Positions 19,501-20,617 of a DNA stretch of 20,617 nt are shown here, piece by piece. The first letter of the stretch is position 1. Each line of letters starts with the position of its first letter. Made by a program: the position numbers and the translations under genes. The notes under the pieces were generated by a model. That model saw only the letters and a program-made list of their open reading frames with translations, was not told the DNA's origin and made no database searches. Source of the DNA: an uncultured Flavobacteriales bacterium (lineage in GTDB: Bacteria; Bacteroidota; Bacteroidia; Flavobacteriales; Crocinitomicaceae); the NCBI GenBank assembly GCA_946479985.1, contig CAMLIF010000071.1:1-20617 (forward strand), written 5' to 3'.

Positions 19501-19695
19501 ATAGGTAATCCAATTGAAACAGCATCAGATTTACAATTGGCGCGGAAATCACCTGGTGATAAAGCAACGCCACATCAAGAAGGTACTGCGCCAACAAATT
19601 TTAGTACAGGAAAAGTAAATTGGAGAAAACCTTCTGGACATGGTGGCTCAGGAATGGGACAGCTATATTTAAACGAATCAGAAGATGGTATATGA
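7501..19695 (+). CDS. Giant secreted RHS polymorphic toxin with C-terminal metzincin metalloprotease domain, 4064 aa
   Basis: The ATG at 7501 overlaps the previous stop (ATGA) and opens directly into a signal peptide (LPLRLLLLSLIFSPLASFAG). A GTG at 7441 would put 20 polar residues before it and is rejected; the ATG at 7513 is a minor alternative. Domains in order: fibronectin-III-like (about 195-305); Bacteroidota RHS N-terminal segment with SFFDGSLRNRQMVTKI and IYDHQGRPAIQVLPTP (about 314-380); YYSHPFQEQLDRLFG and YLDQEGRVIATSL (about 495-550); a Cys-rich region (about 560-1980); LYYYDQAGNLIKTVPPEGV (about 1985); KYEYNSLNQLVAQSMPD (about 2040). Next come a beta-propeller insert (about 2064-3050), YD repeats from FYYDRLGRIVVSQN (3066) to FDYDAMGHRIAKHTYD (3597), the NHLGNVLTVISD strand (about 3703) and the RHS core (about 3765-3833). 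The tail (3834-4064) contains HEIGHTLGLDH at 3960-3970 with M3976 behind it, a zinc metalloprotease site. Known RHS proteins wrap a toxic C-terminus in a beta-shell; the target here is unknown. The frame is intact over 12.2 kb. Confidence 0.9.
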   Translation: MKSLMKLPLRLLLLSLIFSPLASFAGIVPVTPGKIYTDPSGPAVVMGTATAKTWVTMPSTSFGTHIDRFKQGVITLGVDHHYPQIFANSRIQVELLVRRFSDADTTTHVDDTTVVVDVSDSPGDSMSFQDRHSISFYGFGSYSMKITNIIVNGSAVTTLPANLYIQADLFIDRIYDLSPYVGTAPAINSTTSQLVLDTDCDGVDDQLVLSWGVVPQAEEYQLEWVYINDYGQLLAPPISPTNLDVNFKFNSTCISTSNTSYAITLAFDRGYICYRVRAVGRNNTDLTKLIFSAWSTPLDQVTVSATDSYHHTTPFEVEKNWQYSTSYAEEGKKKEVVSFFDGSLRNRQMVTKINSDNNTVVGETIYDHQGRPAIQVLPTPVIDPDCSDPNQSASLKYYENFTQNTSGDPYNRENFDLSTGDPCLISTEPMGTDNGAANYYSPDNPDLNGVQGMLPDAEQFPFSQVEYTPDNTGRIRRQGGVGDEFQLGGHDTKYYYSHPFQEQLDRLFGSEVGYSSHYQKNMIIDPNGQVSVSYLDQEGRVIATSLAGENPENVEGIPSENFDAVTLTADLFALKVDESSTSNQLSADGMSNVFNETVSFSSPTSITLDYSVTLGPMPDPCVNFCFNCVYDLTIEIRDECGQLLTDPALNEKHIGRFTTDPGTGAFIFSLLCNKPSPQTRSESITITVPIGTYQITKILTVNEESIDYYVDRYFDPTYNTCIKTLEDFEEEYLENANFEDCDLETDCDACVAALGTIEEFMAAGNGNQEDYNDAIAVCKAPCESVSYCKTQEKILLGDLSPGGQYAEFEQNDGSVNPGTFSLSILNTNNILPLNGSGTATWKNPQFLENGSFVAEYRDEDLLTRSKVWLSAVTFSSPTIITGTLPVVDFGILNTDVFYDATAGQYYTYPEYLTNVEDFIGAFQQTSWGYSLLKYHPEYSFYKTCLEFTVPVPTDPLQAYTSESFDAKMLSASTWDDAITAGFIPLGYLSLPNTDDRINAINLTTNPVYDPFLLSSSTAFSPQNSQLYSKIFNYITISGTPYSMMEFAAMVTRAGNDLIGATPAPADIRFGDDFDPLDMVLSDAIRDAEWQYFRQLYLSEKQKQQYELSLKRSLTVSGFYGYNGCIQNDEFDPARHNFLDLTNIWGGSIPASQYFNAIQPCQVGTKDYYINKKIRFTTPTDLIDNNPNAVAYQQYLLTGQCPVTSALENLLSEAAQNNLLESATTFSMNDELQYTSALFLALNMDLPVTTVPVLDWDQVTMTSTSISVNFVQVPSAFYGSFTLTKLVGEPVVFTWADIQSFHSLSYTYFGSGVYNFDVVANVTIGIGTIVPVHLQGTTTFNIGSCLFEEVCELSDLGKDLEVYIKAITASGNFGSGGFSTNGTDMEDLFTPTMSYAVENYGTPDPKWVFDAGIPAFRINELNNGNVWNFVISQITPPSFSLGSIGSVGSVTSIEANQGNTFDILCADGAGNHLVTFTCTSVGMWNNTGIPLGSCDLPTPALCEGTAYDNPEYFGDLLLEWGEEDDVPSTIDLALIDDNIVGQLPTDFDGFNLSEYTEGDLSIVDLEGHGTCDMTFSIDHAEFPSLDFQYITQILGYQPAGVADNYSNYHEIIIKVEYYNGSTEVGEVRLKTCLPLRVCDDCIDTIPLFDTVVEQQFEYKSVENYKLYTQALNDLNKQNNWTAENGLKVEPIAFRDFFRYGMGYDISDYLKFIAGFDSKIDNKDYLIDPLVFFSRNYEKDKAEGIEKGEEGCKDEWIAYGDAIDAFNLSAWAGYHNVVLVNLYPNYIDFVESGKCDCIRDYLRYIDDYITADKRDELPMPMTLVEFCGGGTPCEEGYQQYLDCVSNFNDWSINNNGPFVISSVVSWEEFLSQKYCYCVDAYCAALFEIMNIKMEKPVLPDLKTLCKENEPPCTPDVPFTANVVVPEQEFIDPCVEFITNMAYSNALNAYNEYVDETTTAIRTKYINHCLSAVETMNLTYDEKEYHFTLYYYDQAGNLIKTVPPEGVEKLDLEANGNEILNKIKLDRANGTHTITTNHRMATKYEYNSLNQLVAQSMPDMDNMDIFEITLPNGLTAGLNTTAIQMVSENVGYLTGYLTNSAAPTGTRGYLYRTTNGGANWSRVYYTLGSDLNKVRMVNGTVGYAVGTGGILLRTANNGVSWDLVNTYGNSVTGDLSDLDLLSSGDLIVLAKNGTYFKITTPGTSTTIGAVSTLSLPAGTTLVAAKVVQSYSGVSGSDIVLTLSDGTNTFDYITQLTGSQTAEAIYGAEWNALYYYGTNAGMVGGVDGNIAALADGSTNTQRMLISGITGKIEEMYFLNANRGIAKVNNGGNTTIQVTYDKGTTWEVIEESLNAHLGFIGQTSTVLQAFTQTANITQRLVLNTTGEILVIDQTPDFPTATSFVSVASLIDGATITYYGITSGGQLFKSNTLNNADDEVSYTSIYTIPSFTPKKLLVSKITGYKYFVVLGTTGQLRKVQFNTTTSVYSLGILSSANAGYAFSDVMINPNSGAPYIMAYDDVNRVLNYLSMTSITGGQVMPNVATTTSMTLWPAAATIKAIAMNGDKVTLVGKSGRMFTTSAFTTGSPTVTLTNRSSLYFTPINEITASTHAGTPLLAAGDNGMFLRYASTSPSTELTVGYYVVPLEVIKDINGVANSIDRALLVGDQGYAESINLTSLTRMQYSTSLGLSIAAGIQYKNLYGVLTRGEKTYLFGQDGVVLYSDNQLILPFRSISNPVGKDLKGGDLLAVAGSLPPRAVLVGNESRIFKVQETSGSEIKDAFGPKYNDVHFANGQMGTLVGDHYIIRSTVDGGNTWKMHLPSASVANANINNLFKVWTKPAPNGGHFAMTAGNNYFTTVDASGFTTSTFNAIAGDIGFRDEYYGYILANTVGGSSTANGLRSMSLVGAVNTYTVTISSDLATVAQQMNALHVFENYSVMVVGASNGINYFTVGSSSYTSMSGAATGTFNDVYFHDNTVGYVVGNAGKFYRVTATGLNPANQEILGLTHLSKDLSDGVVTSGTQSSVNIKAIAFGSRYKGAFGGSFASGTFTTETKPYARLLLDQSDEFTSRFYYDRLGRIVVSQNSRQKAQNKYSYTLYDGLGRVTEAGEKTENGSGVQFASIFGATVGGQTIATVISDTKLNTWLTLNPSTRKEVTHNYYDKTSSVIAANGLGAYYSFNDETQRKRIVHVTYESVYDGNPATYDHATHYDYDIHGSVVTLIQDNKKLGGVSSGIVQHRFKQLDYNYDLISGNVHRVDYQTGSADQWHHAYNYDADNRITKVFTTSATPLLDPEYGQASANNELELNPMWDKEAEYEYYAHGPLARTVLGDQEVQGVDYVYTVQGWMKGVNSNTLDDTRDPGRDGNGLSVNHAVAKDVHGYSLHYYTGDYTGAIPGNDVFIANQDPSSDLGNIGPLGNSYDMYNGNIGRMVTTITDPDTRDILPLGMGYKYDQLNRLRNAIGFTNLDITYNTWDAWQTGVYGNSFIYDASGNIEEQVRQDESSNTIDDLIYKYDEISPGKKIRNRLYAVTDGVGTGVYTDDIDNMSFTSGATINTANNYSYDQEGRLIKDVQEGISEIAWRADGKVKHVKQDGTVGSHKSVSFDYDAMGHRIAKHTYDMNPVYNGGLGRLLVSTYYIVDGQGNTIATYDMDVDYTAMTIAFAEKERYIYGSSRLGVLKKEVPMFGTQNETYDQHAWVHEIGERSYELSNHLGNVLTVISDIPIPHDNGSGGVDYFLADILQSSDYSPFGVQLRKRNYTKTDLISGLPIPDGRFGFNGMEEDDQIKDDGNSYDFGARIYDSRLGRWLSLDPLTAKYPGMSPYNSFGNNPILYIDQDGKDYGVYVNHDNKTITVKQTIHTVKGVDANNAHLGAAKWNAESEKWQYVDGSGETYTIMFELTVKEYDDAAARDAAFAADNSGEGNLFKTSPLRPGLHGNTTQQLSGSGYGYNHVEAQNTEFSEEHNVYAHEIGHTLGLDHFTEGLMEDGSTNNSSFITLGNISRMLSYAGIGNPIETASDLQLARKSPGDKATPHQEGTAPTNFSTGKVNWRKPSGHGGSGMGQLYLNESEDGI
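9175..13440 (+). other. Cys-rich central region of the RHS toxin, about 1400 aa, without recognised fold
   Basis: This in-frame stretch (residues about 560-1980) has clusters of paired cysteines such as PDPCVNFCFNCVYDL, DCDLETDCDACVAAL, VCDDCIDTIPLFDT, CDCIRDYLRYIDDY and YCYCVDAYCAALFE. They are separated by segments that mix helical runs (YFRQLYLSEKQKQQYELSLK) with beta strands. It lies between the N-terminal RHS segments and the YYYDQAGNLIK block. In an exported protein the cysteines are likely to form disulfides. Bacteroidota RHS proteins often carry such a Cys-containing middle part; I cannot name a domain for it. Confidence 0.6.
13690..16650 (+). other. BNR/Ycf48-like beta-propeller insert inside the RHS protein, about 985 aa
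   Basis: Residues about 2064-3050 interrupt two consecutive RHS blocks. Asp-box-like turns of the form T-x-x-G-x-x-W are visible at LYRTTNGGANWSRV (about 2108), LLRTANNGVSWDLV (2148), VTYDKGTTWEVIEE (2333) and RSTVDGGNTWKMHL (about 2802). Between them are 'GY.VG..G' blades: TVGYAVGTGGILLRTA and TVGYVVGNAGKFYRVT (about 2971). Such repeats build beta-propellers of the sialidase/Ycf48 type. Length and spacing suggest more than one propeller or a large one with degenerate blades. Inference: a surface-exposed binding or adhesion module rather than an enzyme, because no sialidase catalytic set is apparent. Confidence 0.75.
16690..18790 (+). repeat. Protein-level RHS/YD repeats of the toxin shell
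   Basis: Successive degenerate YD repeats are visible at RFYYDRLGRIVVSQN (about 3065), YTLYDGLGRVTEAGE, HYDYDIHGSVVTLIQD, YNYDADNRITKVFTT (3266), GYKYDQLNRLRNAIGF (3442), NYSYDQEGRLIKDVQEG (3555) and FDYDAMGHRIAKHTYD (3597). RYIYGSSRLGVLKKE and NHLGNVLTVISD follow. In characterised RHS and TcC proteins these repeats form a spiralled beta-sheet shell around the C-terminal effector. The repeats are diverged in DNA sequence, so they are structural rather than recent tandem duplications. Confidence 0.85.
18793..18999 (+). other. RHS-associated core, junction between shell and variable toxin tail
   Basis: Residues about 3765-3833 contain GRFGFNGMEEDDQIKDD, YDFGARIYDSRLGRWLSLDP and MSPYNSFGNNPILYIDQDGK, the conserved segment that ends the shell and precedes the exchangeable toxin. 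In the family the last motif is normally I-D-P-D-G; here the proline is replaced by Gln (DQDG). Codon use shifts within this segment: around 18840-18900 arginine is mostly AGA and the third positions are mostly A/T, unlike the RHS body upstream, which uses CGT/CGC/CGG freely. Confidence 0.85.
19000..19695 (+). other. C-terminal metzincin-type metalloprotease toxin domain, about 231 aa
   Basis: The variable tail after the RHS core (residues about 3834-4064) begins with beta strands (YGVYVNHDNKTITVKQTIH, TYTIMFELTVKEYDDAA). It then has a Gly/Asn-rich segment and the zinc helix HEIGHTLGLDH, with H3960, H3964 and H3970 as ligands and E3961 as the general base. M3976 in GLMEDG sits 6 residues after the third His and fits a Met-turn, although the Pro common in matrixins (MxP) is absent. 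The last 80 residues are Gly/Pro/Asn-rich and probably flexible. Peptidase tails are a known class of polymorphic toxin effector. The substrate cannot be read from sequence. Confidence 0.85.
19378..19428 (+). other. Zinc-binding HExxHxxGxxH motif and candidate Met-turn
   Basis: Codons 19378-19410 encode HEIGHTLGLDH, a complete metzincin consensus with all three His ligands, the catalytic Glu and the Gly turn. Codon 19426-19428 encodes the candidate Met-turn methionine. No substitution at a catalytic position is visible, so the domain should be active if it folds. Confidence 0.9.
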
Positions 19696-20261
19696 ATAGT
19701 TGTTTTTTGAATAAAATCATTTTGCTTTGTCTTTTGTTTACAATGATTTGTACTGAATCAGTTGCTCAACAAAAAGAACTTTGCGAGAATGGACTTACAG
19801 CAAAAATGTTCATAGTAGATACGGTTGAAATTAAATCGCCTGCAGTAGTAATCGTTACAGATTCGTTAGGTAAATTCCAGTATTTTCTTGTAGACACGTT
19901 AAAAGGCAGAAAGAAATGTGAAGGTTTAAAATGTGAAAATGTTTTTATTCCAACCTACAAATTTAATTGCTTGCTAGATAATTGTATCGGAACTTTGGGG
20001 AATGAAAAAGACAATTTTTGTTTTGATCTAAAAGAGTTAATTCAAGAATCAAAAGCTGAAGTCTGGGAAGAGTTCAATGAAGAAGATACGTCTAACTATT
20101 ATCAAACCTACACAATAAACATTAATACTTTTTTAGTTATTCTCGTTAGAAACGATTTTTTACATTTCTGTCAGTCAAGACACGAATCAAGAATAGCTGA
20201 GGATAATAATAATTATTCCAAAATATTCGTTCCAATTATCTGGCAGACAACGAACAAATAA
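19692..20261 (+). CDS. Candidate secreted immunity protein/inhibitor for the metalloprotease toxin, 189 aa
   Basis: The ATG at 19692 overlaps the toxin stop codon (ATGA) and starts a signal peptide (NKIILLCLLFTMICTESVAQ), so the protein is exported. A TTG 72 nt upstream in the same frame would add a basic tail and bury the signal peptide, and is rejected. The mature part has seven cysteines (KELC, KKC, LKC, FNC, DNC, NFC, HFC), short beta strands and an acidic stretch (EVWEEFNEEDTSNYY). I recognise no family. Position directly behind a toxin tail is the classic place for an immunity gene, and the exported location would match an enzyme that is active in the periplasm or at the cell surface. 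The seven cysteines suggest disulfides. The gene shares the AT-rich composition of the toxin tail, as expected if the two moved as a cassette. It could instead be an accessory secreted protein. Confidence 0.75.
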   Translation: MNSCFLNKIILLCLLFTMICTESVAQQKELCENGLTAKMFIVDTVEIKSPAVVIVTDSLGKFQYFLVDTLKGRKKCEGLKCENVFIPTYKFNCLLDNCIGTLGNEKDNFCFDLKELIQESKAEVWEEFNEEDTSNYYQTYTININTFLVILVRNDFLHFCQSRHESRIAEDNNNYSKIFVPIIWQTTNK

Positions 20262-20277
20262 TCTCGATGCATATTAC

Positions 20278-20313
20278 AAAAAAAATTCCGGTTCTTAACT
20301 TAGAACCGGAATT
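20278..20313 (-). terminator. Intrinsic terminator for minus-strand transcription
   Basis: A perfect 12-bp inverted repeat (AATTCCGGTTCT, 20284-20295, with its complement at 20302-20313) encloses a 6-nt loop. On the plus strand it is preceded by eight A residues (20278-20285), which become a U8 tail in a minus-strand transcript. On the plus strand only two T residues follow the stem, so it would end the toxin operon less well, though some bidirectional action is possible. It implies a transcript coming from the right side of the window. Confidence 0.75.
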
Positions 20314-20477
20314 CCAACTTGCCAAGTAATCCAAAGATTAAGTTGTTCAAGTGGTATTTTGGTAACTGCCCCGTTTCAGAATACGTGCAAGTTGCTGAGT
20401 CCGCTGCGAGGGGAACCCAACCCTGCGCTAAATAAGAAAAAGCGATAGCTTTTGATGCAAAGCCCTGTTCCCCTACT
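20278..20477 (-). ncRNA. Candidate structured small RNA or transcribed repeat, about 200 nt
   Basis: Read on the minus strand, a TAnnTTTG element (20483-20490) is followed by an 8-bp stem near the 5' end (20467-20474 with 20409-20416) that encloses a small AAAAGC/GCTTTT hairpin. A second interrupted stem (20340-20345 with 20315-20320, inner AATC/GATT) follows, then the terminator hairpin with U8. This promoter-stems-terminator order is what a free-standing small RNA would look like. No family is recognised; it does not look like tRNA, and I could not match it to 6S, SRP or tmRNA landmarks. A dispersed intergenic repeat is an equally good reading. Confidence 0.3.
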
Positions 20478-20482
20478 CCCAC

Positions 20483-20490
20483 CAAAAGTA
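20483..20490 (-). promoter_or_regulatory. Possible Bacteroidota -7 element (TAnnTTTG)
   Basis: The minus strand reads TACTTTTG here, which matches the Bacteroidota -7 consensus TAnnTTTG. No clear -33 TTTG is seen at the expected distance upstream, so the match may be chance. It is listed because it lies just before the nested stems and the minus-strand terminator. Confidence 0.2.
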
Positions 20491-20617
20491 AACTCGTAGA
20501 CTATCTTCACACTACCAGACTCTATCTGTCTGTTGCTATAAGTCGATCTCTGCGACCCCAGAGTCCTCCGGCGTGTCTTTAGTGCAGGTCTGTGTCGTGC
20601 CAGAGTTGCCGTGTGTG

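Larger units (their letters stand above)
20262..20617. other. Intergenic region with nested inverted repeats, no convincing gene
   Basis: No open frame here has a normal start and codon structure. A 61-codon minus-strand frame (20300-20485) needs a TTG start, and its stop codon lies in the loop of the terminator hairpin. Contents: terminator hairpin 20284-20313; imperfect stem CAACTT (315-320)/AAGTTG (340-345) continuous with AATC/GATT around loop 332-335 (offsets from 20000); AGGGGAAC 20409-20416 pairing with GTTCCCCT 20467-20474; inside that pair, AAAAGC 20438-20443 with GCTTTT 20448-20453. The last 125 bp are more GC-rich and hold only short repeats: GTCG 20542-20545 with CGAC 20553-20556, inside GACTCT 20518-20523 and AGAGTC 20560-20565. 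Confidence 0.6.

Noticed and set aside
19620..19691. Upstream TTG start for the immunity candidate
   Set aside because: It would place a basic, Trp-rich segment before the signal peptide; the ATG at 19692 overlaps the toxin stop exactly.
20284..20313. The hairpin as the main terminator of the toxin operon
   Set aside because: There is no T-run after the stem on the plus strand; the A-tract is on the other side, so the strong direction is minus.
20300..20485. 61-codon minus-strand open frame
   Set aside because: It needs a TTG start, has no recognisable domain, and its stop lies in the terminator loop. It looks like a frame that is open by chance in a structured intergenic element.
20467..20486. 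tRNA or tmRNA 3' end suggested by CTACTCCCACCA
   Set aside because: No acceptor partner, anticodon arm or T-loop GTTCGA is found at the right distances on either strand.
1..20617. CRISPR array, insertion sequence or phage genes
   Set aside because: No direct repeat-spacer pattern, transposase motif or phage structural gene is visible anywhere in the window.

Overview
The window looks like part of a Bacteroidota chromosome, most likely Flavobacteriales and possibly a Fluviicola/Crocinitomicaceae relative. The reasons are moderately low GC, weak or absent Shine-Dalgarno sequences, Sec signal peptides ending in ...AQ or ...FAG, and very large RHS proteins of the type typical of this phylum. The genus is a guess.

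Nearly all of the window (nt 50-20261) is one plus-strand operon of five exported proteins. Three junctions are ATGA overlaps and one gap is only 4 bp. In order: (1) a 1905-aa secreted SpvB/TcB-like RHS-family scaffold protein (50-5767). (2) A 333-aa secreted protein (5772-6773) whose C-terminal half carries the motifs that normally end the protein type seen in gene 1, so genes 1 and 2 look like one ancestral polypeptide split in two by extra sequence. (3) A 244-aa secreted protein of unknown function (6770-7504). (4) A 4064-aa secreted RHS polymorphic toxin (7501-19695). (5) A 189-aa secreted cysteine-containing protein (19692-20261), placed as the cognate immunity protein or inhibitor.

The giant RHS protein reads, from the N-terminus: signal peptide, fibronectin-III-like domain, Bacteroidota-type RHS N-terminal segments, a cysteine-rich region of about 1400 aa, a BNR/Ycf48-like beta-propeller insert of about 985 aa, canonical RHS/YD repeats, the RHS-associated core, and a variable C-terminal domain of about 230 aa. 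That C-terminal domain has a complete metzincin zinc site (HEIGHTLGLDH) followed by a candidate Met-turn methionine. The toxin tail and the immunity candidate are visibly more AT-rich than the RHS body, with a switch inside the RHS core, as expected for a swapped toxin/immunity cassette.

A working model is that the SpvB-like protein and the RHS protein build an exported shell related to the TcB-TcC cocoon, which carries a metalloprotease effector. The propeller insert would be exposed as an adhesion or target-binding module, and the last gene would protect the producer's periplasm or surface. No TcA-like, T6SS, PAAR or type IX sorting component is visible in the window, so the export and delivery route is unknown.

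The last 356 bp carry no convincing gene. They hold a strong intrinsic terminator oriented for minus-strand transcription, preceded on that strand by several nested inverted repeats and a TAnnTTTG element. This could be a small RNA of about 200 nt or a dispersed intergenic repeat.
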